Shown here piece after piece: positions 8,286 to 15,585 of a stretch of DNA of 25,186 bases (positions within the stretch are counted from its first letter, which is position 1; every line of letters begins with the position of its first letter). Source of the DNA: CAZCJA01 sp964499015 (GTDB taxonomy: Bacteria > Elusimicrobiota > Elusimicrobia > F11); contig CAZCJA010000032.1 of the NCBI GenBank assembly GCA_964499015.1, forward strand, positions 1 to 25,186, written 5' to 3'. Below the pieces are notes generated by a model. The model made no database searches and was not told the DNA's origin. It saw nothing but the letters and a program-made list of their open reading frames with translations. Both the position numbers and the translations under genes were made by a program.

Positions 8286-8905
8286 AAATAAAACGCCTGT
8301 TAACGGCAACCATCTTATTGCTAGGGAGTACGAGCATGAGCGCAGCGGAAAAAATTCAAAAAACAACGTCCGTGGCAAAAGCGACGTTTGCCGGCGGCTG
8401 TTTCTGGTGCATGCAGCCGCCGTTTGACGCCCATCCGGGCGTGATCAGCACAGTGGTCGGCTATTCGGGCGGGACCAAGGAAAATCCCACGTACGAGGAA
8501 GTGACCACCGGCCACACGGGGCATTTGGAAGCGATCGAAGTGACCTACGATCCGCAAAAAGTGTCCTACGCGGAGCTGCTCGATATTTTCTGGCGGCAGA
8601 TCGACCCAACGCAGGACGACGGCCAATTCGCCGACCGCGGCAGCCAATACGAGACCGCGATTTTCTACCACACCGAAGAGCAGAAGAAAGCCGCCGAGGC
8701 CTCGAAGAAAAATCTGAGCGATTCCAAACTGTTCGACAAACCAATCGTCACCGGCATCGCCCCGGCCAAAAAATTCTGGCCCGGCGAGGAGTACCACCAG
8801 AAGTACTATCTGAAGAAAACGCTGCACTACAAACTTTACAAGCAAGGATCGGGGCGCGAAGCGTTCATCGAAAAGAAATGGGGCAAAGACACTCTCAAGC
8901 ACTAG
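8282..8905 (+). CDS. msrA: Exported peptide-methionine (S)-S-oxide reductase MsrA
   Basis: Repairs oxidised methionine (S-sulfoxide) in proteins. The family core is complete: FAGGCFWCMQPPF with the catalytic Cys at residue 40 and a second Cys at 43, GYSGG, TGHTGHLEAIEV, FWRQIDPTQDDGQF-DRGSQY, and the EEYHQKYY motif. The first ~22 residues (KIKR, hydrophobic core, then SMSAAE) form a signal peptide. The enzyme therefore probably acts in the periplasm, unlike cytoplasmic E. coli MsrA. The resolving Cys is most likely Cys43, as no C-terminal Cys is present. It overlaps aceA by four bases and the next gene by 28. Confidence 0.95.
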   Translation: MKIKRLLTATILLLGSTSMSAAEKIQKTTSVAKATFAGGCFWCMQPPFDAHPGVISTVVGYSGGTKENPTYEEVTTGHTGHLEAIEVTYDPQKVSYAELLDIFWRQIDPTQDDGQFADRGSQYETAIFYHTEEQKKAAEASKKNLSDSKLFDKPIVTGIAPAKKFWPGEEYHQKYYLKKTLHYKLYKQGSGREAFIEKKWGKDTLKH

Positions 8906-9516
8906 AGCGATCCGACGCCGAACGGCTCGATTTGCTCTATCAAACGCCCGAGGCCTGGGGCGACATGATGATTCAGCACCCGATCGAGCTGCTGAACGAT
9001 CAAGCCTATCTCGAACGCAAGGCCGCCTCGAACGCGTTGGACCTGCTGAACCGCTGGCCCGAGCCGAACCGTCCCGAAAATTGGACCAACATGCTTTCGT
9101 CCATCGCGCGCGACGAGGCGATGCATCTGCACCAGGTGCTGCGCCTTCTCCACGAGCGCGGCGGCAAATTGGAACGCGCCCACCGCAGCAATTACGCCGC
9201 CGATCTGCGCGCGCTGGTGCGCAAAGGATTGGGCCCGCTCGAAATCGCCGACCGGTTGATGGTGTCGGCGCTGATTGAGGCGCGCTCCTGCGAGCGCTTC
9301 GGCCTTTTGGCCGGCGCCACCGGCGACGACCAGCTCGCGTCCTTTTATGACGGGCTGTGGGCGTGCGAACAGGGCCACTACAAAACGTTTTTGCAATTAG
9401 CGGAGCAGGTGATCGACAAGCAAGAGGTCACAAAGCGCTGGCGTGAGATGCGCGAAGCCGAAGCGGTCATTATTCAAAACCAGCCGGTCTACGCGGGTTT
9501 GCACAGCCGCGGCTAA
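8878..9516 (+). CDS. miaE: tRNA hydroxylase of the MiaE family
   Basis: MiaE is a non-haem diiron oxygenase that hydroxylates ms2i6A at position 37 of tRNA. The ferritin-like ligand pattern is visible: E in AYLERKAAS, E-x-x-H in RDEAMHLHQVL, E in ALIEARSCERF (very characteristic of MiaE) and E-x-x-H in CEQGHYKTFL. 212 residues from the ATG at 8878, slightly shorter than E. coli MiaE. That ATG lies 28 bases inside msrA and has only a weak purine-rich upstream sequence; a TTG at 8932 is a possible alternative. Activity needs O2. The miaA and miaB partners are not in the window. Confidence 0.87.
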   Translation: MGQRHSQALERSDAERLDLLYQTPEAWGDMMIQHPIELLNDQAYLERKAASNALDLLNRWPEPNRPENWTNMLSSIARDEAMHLHQVLRLLHERGGKLERAHRSNYAADLRALVRKGLGPLEIADRLMVSALIEARSCERFGLLAGATGDDQLASFYDGLWACEQGHYKTFLQLAEQVIDKQEVTKRWREMREAEAVIIQNQPVYAGLHSRG

Positions 9517-9544
9517 CGTAAACTAAAAAGGATAAAATTCTCCT

Positions 9545-10237
9545 ATGAAAAAACTAGTCGCTCTCACTCTTTTATTGGCCGCGCCGGCGTTTTCCGCCGA
9601 GGCGCCGCGCAGTATTCAGGTGACCGGAGAAGGCCTGGTCAGAACCGAACCGGACCTGGTGAAACTCAACTTCGGCATCGAATCCAACGACCGCGACCTG
9701 AACAAAGCCAAGGAAGACAACGCGCAAAAAACCAAGAAGCTCATGGACGCGTTGAAAAAATTCAACGTCCCCTCCAAAGACATCCAAACCGGCTATATCC
9801 AAATCAATCCCAACTACGATTGGAACGGCGGCAAACGCTCCTTCCGCGGCTACACCGCGATGAAATCCCTTTCCATCACGCTGCGGGACGTGAACGAATA
9901 CGGAAAAATTCTAAACGCGGTGATCGATGCCGGCGTCGATCACGTCAACGGCCTGCAGTTTGAGCACTCCAAGGCCGAAGAATTAAAAATGGAAGCCCGG
10001 AAGCGGGCGGTGGCCAACGCCAAAGCGCGCGCTGAACTCCTGGCCAGCGAACTCAAACAAAAAATCGGCCTTCCATTGGAAATCATTGAAGGCGAAATTC
10101 CCGTCATTCGCCCGATGTTCCGCGCCATGGCCGCCAACGACGCGATGATGATGAAGGGCGGCGCCGCGGAAGATTCCATTGCTCCCGGCGAAACGACCAT
10201 TTCCGCGACCGTCACCGTCCGTTTCCAACTGCAATAA
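9545..10237 (+). CDS. SIMPL-domain (DUF541) exported protein, YggE-like
   Basis: 230 residues, near the size of E. coli YggE (246). A signal peptide spans residues 1-18 (KK, LVALTLLLAAPA, FSA). The SIMPL fold pattern is clear: IQVTGEGLVRTEPDLVKLNFGIE at the start, a helix rich in KA-DNAQKTKKLMDALKKF, then KDIQTGYIQINPNYDWN and the central LSITLRDVNEYGKILNAVIDAGVDHVNGLQF. A long helix EARKRAVANAKARAELLA and the closing TTISATVTVRFQL follow. Family members are periplasmic proteins linked to oxidative-stress tolerance, but the biochemical role is unknown. AAAGGA occurs somewhat far (about 13 bases) upstream of the ATG. It is 28 bases after miaE and one base before the next gene. Confidence 0.88.
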   Translation: MKKLVALTLLLAAPAFSAEAPRSIQVTGEGLVRTEPDLVKLNFGIESNDRDLNKAKEDNAQKTKKLMDALKKFNVPSKDIQTGYIQINPNYDWNGGKRSFRGYTAMKSLSITLRDVNEYGKILNAVIDAGVDHVNGLQFEHSKAEELKMEARKRAVANAKARAELLASELKQKIGLPLEIIEGEIPVIRPMFRAMAANDAMMMKGGAAEDSIAPGETTISATVTVRFQLQ

Positions 10238-10238
10238 C

Positions 10239-10916
10239 TTGACGCCCGCCGACATCGTCACTCTCTACGAAGACGAAAACGTTATCGCCATCGATAAACC
10301 CGAGGGCCTTTGCTCCATTCCCGAGCGCTTGGAAAAGAACACCGACCTCTTGTCCCTGCTCGCCGTCAAACTCGGATTGCGGCCGTATGTGGTCCACCGT
10401 TTGGACCGCGATGTCAGCGGCGTGATCCTCTTCGCCAAAAACGCGGCGTCCCACGCCTCCTTGAACGAACAATTCAGCGAACGGACCATGCGCAAAAGCT
10501 ACAAAGCGGTGGTGCACGGCACGCCTTTGGAAGAAAACGGCAAGATTGAAAAACCGATCCGCAAATTCGGTTCGGGACGGATGGGCATCGACGCCAAGGA
10601 CGGAAAAGAAGCGACGACGATGTATTCGGTCGAGAAAAAATTTGGAAACGCCACGCTGCTGCACGTAAGTCCCATTAGCGGACGGCGCCATCAGATCCGC
10701 GTGCACCTTTACAGCATCGGCCACGCCATCTTGGGCGACGTTCTTTACGGCGACCGCAGCCTGCAGAAAAACTATCCGCGTTTGATGCTGCACGCGGCGT
10801 CAATTCAGTTCAAGCAGCTTTCCGGCGAGCCCCTGCAGATCAAATCGCCCTTTCCACCGTCATACGAAGCGGTCTTAAATTCACTGCCGCCCTACACGCC
10901 ACGTAAGCCCCGCTGA
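10239..10916 (+). CDS. RluA-family RNA pseudouridine synthase
   Basis: Converts specific uridines in RNA to pseudouridine. The RluA signature HRLDRDVSG is intact with the catalytic Asp at about residue 56, after the usual opening TLYEDENVIAIDKPEGL. The C-terminal GRRHQIRVHL and LGD-LYGDR segments also match. There is no N-terminal S4 domain, so it resembles RluA or TruC-like single-domain members; the target uridine is unknown. No ATG is available: a TTG at 10239, one base after the SIMPL stop, gives a natural start (226 residues). An upstream TTG at 10179 would place 20 unrelated residues inside the SIMPL gene. The 3' end overlaps the convergent minus-strand gene by 36 bases. Confidence 0.85.
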   Translation: MTPADIVTLYEDENVIAIDKPEGLCSIPERLEKNTDLLSLLAVKLGLRPYVVHRLDRDVSGVILFAKNAASHASLNEQFSERTMRKSYKAVVHGTPLEENGKIEKPIRKFGSGRMGIDAKDGKEATTMYSVEKKFGNATLLHVSPISGRRHQIRVHLYSIGHAILGDVLYGDRSLQKNYPRLMLHAASIQFKQLSGEPLQIKSPFPPSYEAVLNSLPPYTPRKPR

Positions 10917-11786
10917 AAAAAAATATCCGCGTTCCATGTCGAAATCCCGTATTTCGGTGCGGTTGCTGTAAATTCCAAATTTATGCAGGAAAACGTGCCC
11001 GGCGTCCAACCGCATGGACAAGCCGCGGCTGATTTTCGCCGACAAAGAGGGTCCAAACGTGGCCAAGGTGTAGCGCGCCGTTTTTCCCTCAAACAATCCC
11101 GGTTCCTCCAAGCGGTAGTTCCCGCCATTAACGCTCAGTTCCAGCCCCGCCTCCCATTTGTCGTTCGGAACATAAAACCACGAGATCTGTCTTGGCGCGC
11201 GCACGGTGAAGCGGTGTTTATTAATTTCTGCCTCGTAGGTGAGGGCGGGCAGAGGCAGGGTCCGTCCGTAAATATCGACGATCACTACGCCCACTCCCAC
11301 TTTGTGCACGCCTTTGGTGCGGACAAAAACTGTTCCGCCTTGCGCGCGAAACGCGTCCCACGTTACCGAGTGCATGTCAGAGTTGATGCCCGCGTTAAAA
11401 AACGCCACCAGGCTCCAATTCGGTTTTTTCAGCGGCTGCGTGTAAAAAAGGGACGCCTGCACCTCATGGAGGGTGTCCACGCGAGCCGCGTCATTCAACG
11501 CGCCCCAATTGCGGTAATTAAAGTGCAAATTTTCATACGAGAAAGAGGGTGCGAGGACCGCGCCTTTCCCTTTAAAAATCATCGGACGCAGCGGCAGCTT
11601 GACGCGCACAAATTCCGGCTGGATCTCCGCCGCCGTATGGTTTTCGACATCCGAATAGGGCAAATAGCGGGTATCGACCGACATCAGCTCACGTTCCCGC
11701 GCGGACGATGCCGCCGCGAAGAGAAGGCAAAAAATACTAAGAACAAGAAGGTTTTTTGAGGGCATAAAAAATAATAATCCATTCAC
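10881..11786 (-). CDS. Exported beta-barrel-like outer-membrane protein, DUF6268-like
   Basis: 301 residues. A hydrophobic signal segment (KNLLVLSIFCLLFAAASS) is followed by alternating polar/hydrophobic strands with many aromatic residues, e.g. APSFSYENLHFNYRNWG, ASLFYTQPL, SLVAFFNAGINSD and a last strand YFFSAGLTWRV. This is what an outer-membrane barrel with periplasmic turns would show. The middle, with GVGVVIVDIYGRTLPLPALTYE, resembles barrels annotated as DUF6268; this is from memory and not confirmed. The ATG at 11786 is the longest start; the in-frame ATG at 11765 (MPSKNLL) gives a more typical signal peptide. Function is unknown. It is transcribed alone, divergent from the Spy-like gene. 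Confidence 0.6.
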   Translation of the reverse strand: MNGLLFFMPSKNLLVLSIFCLLFAAASSARERELMSVDTRYLPYSDVENHTAAEIQPEFVRVKLPLRPMIFKGKGAVLAPSFSYENLHFNYRNWGALNDAARVDTLHEVQASLFYTQPLKKPNWSLVAFFNAGINSDMHSVTWDAFRAQGGTVFVRTKGVHKVGVGVVIVDIYGRTLPLPALTYEAEINKHRFTVRAPRQISWFYVPNDKWEAGLELSVNGGNYRLEEPGLFEGKTARYTLATFGPSLSAKISRGLSMRLDAGHVFLHKFGIYSNRTEIRDFDMERGYFFSAGLTWRVGRQ

Positions 11787-11853
11787 GGTATCTGTGATAG
11801 AAGAATCTTGTCCTCTCCAACGACACTTTTTTACGCCGTGCGGCGTCTTATAG

Positions 11854-11882
11854 ATTGACGGCGGAAAAGACCGTCAATTTTT
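11854..11882 (+). terminator. Terminator-like hairpin in the leader of the Spy-like gene
   Basis: ATTGACGG (11854-11861) pairs perfectly with CCGTCAAT (11871-11878) across a nine-base loop and runs into TTTTT. It sits seven bases upstream of the AGGAGG ribosome-binding site at 11889-11894. It could be an attenuator or protective stem for the downstream gene. On the minus strand the same bases supply a TTGACG that could be a -35. A second small inverted repeat, ACGCCGTGCGGCGT, lies at 11833-11846, and a weak -10 (TATAGA) lies at 11849-11854. The rest of the 112-base divergent spacer shows nothing clear. Confidence 0.45.
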
Positions 11883-11898
11883 ACCTTTAGGAGGCTCT

Positions 11899-12228
11899 AT
11901 GAGACTTGTTTCCGCTTTGCTGGCCGCGCTGTTTTTCACGCATGCCGCTCTACCCGCTCGTATTCATGCCGAAGAAATGAAAGAACGCCGGCTGGAACGA
12001 ATGACCAAAACCCTCGATCTCACTTCGGATCAGCAGGCGGCCGTTAAAGCCGCGCTTGAAGACCAACGCGTCAAAATGAAAGCTCTGCATGAGGAAACGG
12101 AGATAAAAATCACCTCGGTTTTGAACGACGACCAGAAAAAGAAGTACGCGGATCTAAAAGACAAAGCAAAGGACCGCCGCGAAGATTTCAAGGAAAGACG
12201 CAAAGAGAAGCATCAACATAAAAAATAG
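11899..12228 (+). CDS. Small Spy/CpxP-like periplasmic protein
   Basis: 109 residues. A signal peptide of about 24 residues (MRLVSALLAALFFTHAALPARIHAEE) precedes a highly charged helical protein. It carries the LTxxQ motif of the Spy/CpxP family (LDLTSDQQAAVKAAL, residues 39-53) and a second, degenerate copy (LNDDQKKKYADL). Spy and CpxP are envelope-stress chaperones or sensors of the periplasm. Here the lysine/arginine-rich tail (RREDFKERRKEKHQHKK) is strongly basic. The start has an excellent AGGAGG at 11889-11894. It is a single-gene unit bounded by a leader hairpin and a strong terminator. Confidence 0.75.
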   Translation: MRLVSALLAALFFTHAALPARIHAEEMKERRLERMTKTLDLTSDQQAAVKAALEDQRVKMKALHEETEIKITSVLNDDQKKKYADLKDKAKDRREDFKERRKEKHQHKK

Positions 12229-12244
12229 CCGCCTTCCAGCCCTT

Positions 12245-12284
12245 TTCTCCCTCGCCATGGTTCATGGCGGGGGAGAACTATTTT
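12245..12284 (+). terminator. Strong intrinsic terminator after the Spy-like gene
   Basis: A 15-bp stem pairs 12245-12259 with 12263-12277 around the three-base loop GTT, with one G-U pair. It is followed closely by a TTTT run (12281-12284). It lies 17 bases after the Spy-like stop and separates that gene from the diguanylate cyclase. Confidence 0.8.
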
Positions 12285-12332
12285 AGCTCCGCTCCGTAAT
12301 TCATTAGAACGCTTTAATAAAGGAGAGGAGTC

Positions 12333-13754
12333 ATGCCCAACTCAATCTATTCCCGGTTGTATCGCGTCCTCAAACATACCCAAGCTTTCCTTCATCAAGA
12401 CGTTACGCTCGGCACGCGCATCTATCTGGCCGCTTTTATCACCATCGGCGCGGTCGCCATCGCCCTTTTTTATGGACTGATGGGCCAGCGGCAGCTCGAT
12501 TCGATCACGCACGAAATCTTGGACCAGCGCATTGAGGCCATGATGATCGCCGAAGAACTGAAAGAATCGGTTGTCTCGCACAACAACACCATTTTGAAAT
12601 TTGCCGCCACCAAACAAACCAAGGAACTGGTGAAAAGCCGTGAGTACGCGCAGGAAGCCAGCTCCAACATCAAGCGTTTGCGGATCCTGACCGAAAACAT
12701 CACTATTCGCCGCCGGGTCGACGACCTCAATAAACTCGCCACCGGATACTTCGACCAAATCCATTCCGTCGTCCAGTTCTCTCGGGAAAACGAACTCCCG
12801 GAAAAAGCGGGCCTATTTGAGGCCGCCGCCTGGGCCCGTTCGCAGGACACGCAAAAGCGCGAACTCGCGCTGATGTCCACCGAAAGCACGCGCCAAATTG
12901 AGCAAATCCTCGCTTTGTGCGATGAACTGATCACATTTCACCGCTATCAGCTCAGCGAAGCGCGCCAACAAATGGACAAAATCCTTTTGCAAAGCCAGCG
13001 CACCGCGTTCAGCGTCGCCATGGCGGCCGGCGTCACGGTTTTACTGGTCGCCATCGTTTTGGCGGTCTCACTGATGGGGTCCTTGCGCATTCTTATCGAC
13101 GGAATGAAGCGTGTTGAAATGGGCGACGCCGACGTTGAACTTCCGGTCAACATGCCGGGCGAAATCGGCCTGCTTTCGCAGATATTCAACCGCATGGCGC
13201 GCCGCTTGAAAGAGCAGCGCGAAAAACTTGTGCAGGAAACCATCACCGACGAATTGACCGGGACGTACAACCAGCGGCATTTCCGCAAACTTCTCAAGCG
13301 CGAATTCGAGCTTTCCAAACAGAGAGGGACCGAACTGTCGCTGATCATGATCGATACGGACCACTTTAAGCAGTACAACGACGCGCAAGGACATGAGATG
13401 GGCAATGAAGTGTTAAAACGCGTCAGCCAAATCATTCGCGATAACCTTCGCGACCACGACCACCTGTCGCGCTACGGCGGAGACGAGTTCTCCGTTCTTC
13501 TGCCTAACACGTCCTCCGAGGCCGGCCAGGAAATCGCCCAACGCCTTGTCGTCTCCGTGTCCAAGGCCCATTTCCCGGGAATGGACACCAGCAGCCCCTA
13601 TCCGATCACCCTCTCCGTCGGCGGCGCGACCCATCCGGGCGATGCCCAGTCATCGGAGGACTTGCTTGTTAAAGCCGACAATGCTTTGCTTGAGGCCAAG
13701 CGCCGTGGCCGTAACTGCATGGTGTGGACTTCGCTCGCTGAATTGAGCGCCTAA
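12333..13754 (+). CDS. Membrane diguanylate cyclase with HAMP and GGDEF domains
   Basis: Makes cyclic di-GMP from two GTP. 473 residues. Transmembrane helix 1 at about 27-48 and helix 2 at about 226-249 flank a ~175-residue all-helical periplasmic sensor of four-helix-bundle type. A HAMP linker (about 250-302, with GEIGLLSQIFNRMARRL) follows, then the GGDEF domain (about 303-470). The catalytic motif GGDEF (382-386) is intact. So are the metal Asp in IDTDHFK and the inhibitory I-site RDHD (R373, D376), placed exactly five residues before GGDEF. It should therefore be active and feedback-inhibited. The start has a doubled purine-rich site, AGGAGAGGAG at 12321-12330. A small basic ORF and a PilZ gene follow. 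Confidence 0.93.
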   Translation: MPNSIYSRLYRVLKHTQAFLHQDVTLGTRIYLAAFITIGAVAIALFYGLMGQRQLDSITHEILDQRIEAMMIAEELKESVVSHNNTILKFAATKQTKELVKSREYAQEASSNIKRLRILTENITIRRRVDDLNKLATGYFDQIHSVVQFSRENELPEKAGLFEAAAWARSQDTQKRELALMSTESTRQIEQILALCDELITFHRYQLSEARQQMDKILLQSQRTAFSVAMAAGVTVLLVAIVLAVSLMGSLRILIDGMKRVEMGDADVELPVNMPGEIGLLSQIFNRMARRLKEQREKLVQETITDELTGTYNQRHFRKLLKREFELSKQRGTELSLIMIDTDHFKQYNDAQGHEMGNEVLKRVSQIIRDNLRDHDHLSRYGGDEFSVLLPNTSSEAGQEIAQRLVVSVSKAHFPGMDTSSPYPITLSVGGATHPGDAQSSEDLLVKADNALLEAKRRGRNCMVWTSLAELSA

Positions 13755-13768
13755 GGAGACTTTTAAAA

Positions 13769-13903
13769 ATGGGATCAACACGCAGACGCAGAAAGAAGCA
13801 ATTGCAGAGCCGCCGCAAAAACCGTTACCCGCTGGCCGAACGCCACCGTCGCGGTTTGTCCTCAACTGTTCGCGCCGCCGAAGCAAAAAAAGAAGAAAAA
13901 TAA
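13769..13903 (+). CDS. Very basic 44-residue small protein, function unknown
   Basis: The ORF encodes 44 residues starting MGSTRRRRKKQLQSRRKN and ending AAEAKKEEK. A proper AAGGAGA ribosome-binding site at 13753-13759 lies nine bases before the ATG, overlapping the diguanylate cyclase stop. About half the residues are Arg, Lys or His, which suggests binding to RNA or DNA. It resembles in size and charge the small basic ribosome-associated proteins found in several phyla, but I do not recognise the family. It is probably co-transcribed with the cyclase. The good ribosome-binding site and clean stop make a real gene more likely than chance. Confidence 0.6.
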   Translation: MGSTRRRRKKQLQSRRKNRYPLAERHRRGLSSTVRAAEAKKEEK

Positions 13904-13954
13904 ACTGGACGGAAGTCACACCCCGTAATCCAACTTAAATAGCGCCGCGTTTTT

Positions 13955-13986
13955 AGCCGTCACGGCTTTGTCGAAATTCTATCGAC
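13955..13986. promoter_or_regulatory. Two small inverted repeats before the PilZ gene
   Basis: AGCCGTCACGGCT (13955-13967) is a 6+1+6 palindrome preceded by TTTTT. GTCGA (13970-13974) pairs with TCGAC (13982-13986) across seven bases. They lie in the 115-base gap between the small basic ORF and the PilZ gene. Either a weak terminator or an operator is possible; no clear promoter hexamers were found. Confidence 0.3.
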
Positions 13987-14018
13987 GCTTTGCCCCCGGT
14001 CGGTTGCAGACTTAGCGT

Positions 14019-14357
14019 ATGAACGCACAGATAGAACGGCGCAACGCCGCACGCGTAAGCACGCAATTCAAGGCCGATGTGGTGGTTTTGACGGGCAAAC
14101 ACGCGGGCGAGGAATTGACCGGAAACGTCGTGGACATTTCACGCGACGGCCTTGGTTTGGTTGTTCCCGGCCATTTTATGGAAGGCGATCAGCTGGGATT
14201 CGTTATCTTTTCGGACGGCTACGAGTCGCTTTGCGTGGGTCATGTGGTATGGAATAAGACGGTAAAGGAATCAACTCGTTATGGCCTTAAAATATCACGC
14301 TGGTCGTATCTGGATCCTTCCCTGGCCCTCCAACTTAATTCCCCCCGTTTCTCCTGA
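14019..14357 (+). CDS. PilZ-domain cyclic di-GMP receptor
   Basis: 112 residues, a single PilZ domain. Both ligand motifs are present: the N-terminal RxxxR (R8-N-A-A-R12 within ERRNAARV) and DxSxxG (D39-I-S-R-D-G44), followed by the beta-strands LGLVVPGHF, QLGFVIF and CVGHVVWN. It should bind c-di-GMP and pass the signal to a partner by contact. It lies about 260 bases after the diguanylate cyclase and about 2.2 kb from the end of the polysaccharide operon, so it is a candidate receptor for that system; the sequence does not show this link. No strong Shine-Dalgarno precedes the ATG. Confidence 0.9.
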   Translation: MNAQIERRNAARVSTQFKADVVVLTGKHAGEELTGNVVDISRDGLGLVVPGHFMEGDQLGFVIFSDGYESLCVGHVVWNKTVKESTRYGLKISRWSYLDPSLALQLNSPRFS

Positions 14358-14365
14358 TTCCAATT

Positions 14366-15205
14366 GTGTTGTTTTTTAAACGCTTATTCATAATTGGGGC
14401 CCTTGCTATCTTGCCGGCCTTGGGATGGGCCGAAAGCACGTGGGAACAGCGCGCCGAACTGGAGGAGAAGTGGCGTAGCGAAGGGCTAACGCTTATTCCC
14501 CATCGGCTAAATTATTTTTTGCCGATGGCCTACAACACATCGCCGCACCCGTCATCGCGCAACCGCCAGCAATACCAGGAGGCCAAGTTTCAAATTAGCT
14601 TTAAAGTTCTCCTATATAGAAATATCTCCCGGTCGAACGCTCACTTATATTTTGGCTACACACAGCTGGCCTTTTGGCAGGTCTATGATCAAAAACGTTC
14701 CGCCCCTTTTCGCGACACAAATTACGAGCCGGAGCTGATTCTTACTTTCGTGAACAACCGGAAACTGGCCGGCATGAATTTGCGGCATACGGATTTTGGC
14801 ATCGCTCATCAGTCGAATGGAACGATCCCGCCCGACTCGCGCTCATGGAACCGAATTTATGCCAAATTCTTTTTTGATCGGGACGGTTTCTCGTTCACGC
14901 TGAAACCATGGCTACGCCTGCACGATTCCCCGTCGAGAAATGACAACCGCGATATTGACCGCTATATGGGTTACGGAGAAGCGACGATTTCTTACGGCTG
15001 GAAAAACCATATTTTGTCGGTGCTCCTAAGGAACAACGTAGAGAGGAAAAACCGAGGGGCTGTCCAAGTGGATTACACGTTCCCGCTGACCAACACGGTG
15101 ACAGGCTTATTGCAGTATTTCAGCGGTTACGGCGAAAGCTTGCTCGACTACAACCGGCCGAACAATCGCTTTTCAATCGGGGTTGCGCTCAGCGACTGGC
15201 ACTAA
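14366..15205 (+). CDS. pldA: Outer-membrane phospholipase A (OMPLA)
   Basis: Calcium-dependent outer-membrane phospholipase, a 12-stranded barrel that dimerises and hydrolyses misplaced phospholipids in the outer leaflet. 279 residues against 289 in E. coli. A signal peptide ends near residue 22 (ALGWA-ES). The catalytic triad is intact in the hallmark segment: H148, S150 (HQSNG) and N162 (SRSWNRIY). The preceding FGYTQLAFWQVYD strand and the terminal strand RFSIGVALSDWH fit the family. There is no ATG: GTG at 14366 is the best start (TTG at 14369 is also possible) and no clear ribosome-binding site precedes it. The 3' end overlaps the convergent DUF423 gene by 17 bases. Confidence 0.92.
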   Translation: MLFFKRLFIIGALAILPALGWAESTWEQRAELEEKWRSEGLTLIPHRLNYFLPMAYNTSPHPSSRNRQQYQEAKFQISFKVLLYRNISRSNAHLYFGYTQLAFWQVYDQKRSAPFRDTNYEPELILTFVNNRKLAGMNLRHTDFGIAHQSNGTIPPDSRSWNRIYAKFFFDRDGFSFTLKPWLRLHDSPSRNDNRDIDRYMGYGEATISYGWKNHILSVLLRNNVERKNRGAVQVDYTFPLTNTVTGLLQYFSGYGESLLDYNRPNNRFSIGVALSDWH

Positions 15206-15548
15206 GAATCACGCAAGCCCAGCCCGCCAAAAACAACAACCCTCCGAGTGGCGTTACAAATACCAGCCAGCGCGCGCCGGTTACGCTGTAAAAATACAGA
15301 CTGAACGAAAATAAAGTGATTCCCGCGACAAACAGCCAGCCGGCGGCAGGCGCCCAGACCGTGGCCCGGCGCTCCACAAGCCACGCCACCACGAACAGCG
15401 CGAGCGCGTGATAAATCTGATAGCGCACGCCCACTTCAAACACGCCAAACAGCTCCGGCGATAACTTATTTTTCAAGCCATGCGCGGCAAAAGCGCCGAG
15501 CGCCACCCCTAAAAACATGAAAATTCCGCCGATCGCTGCCCAGGTCAT
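15189..15548 (-). CDS. DUF423 (YgdD/TMEM256-like) small membrane protein
   Basis: 119 residues with four hydrophobic helices. The family pattern is clear: the first helix ends GVALGAFAAHGLK, followed by SPELFGVFEVGVRYQIYHALALF, then a helix GWLFVAGITLFSFSLYFYS and the final TPLGGLLFLAGWACV. The function of DUF423 proteins is unknown. It is transcribed away from the TM-helix gene; its upstream region is the structured spacer 15549-15783, in which no convincing minus-strand promoter was seen. Confidence 0.88.
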   Translation of the reverse strand: MTWAAIGGIFMFLGVALGAFAAHGLKNKLSPELFGVFEVGVRYQIYHALALFVVAWLVERRATVWAPAAGWLFVAGITLFSFSLYFYSVTGARWLVFVTPLGGLLFLAGWACVILSASR

Positions 15549-15585
15549 GGCGATATCGTATCAAATTGAAAACCAGGCCTTTTCA

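Noticed and set aside
10179..10238. TTG at 10179 as the start of the pseudouridine synthase
   Set aside because: It lies inside the SIMPL gene and adds 20 proline/serine-rich residues unlike the family; TTG at 10239 fits the family start.
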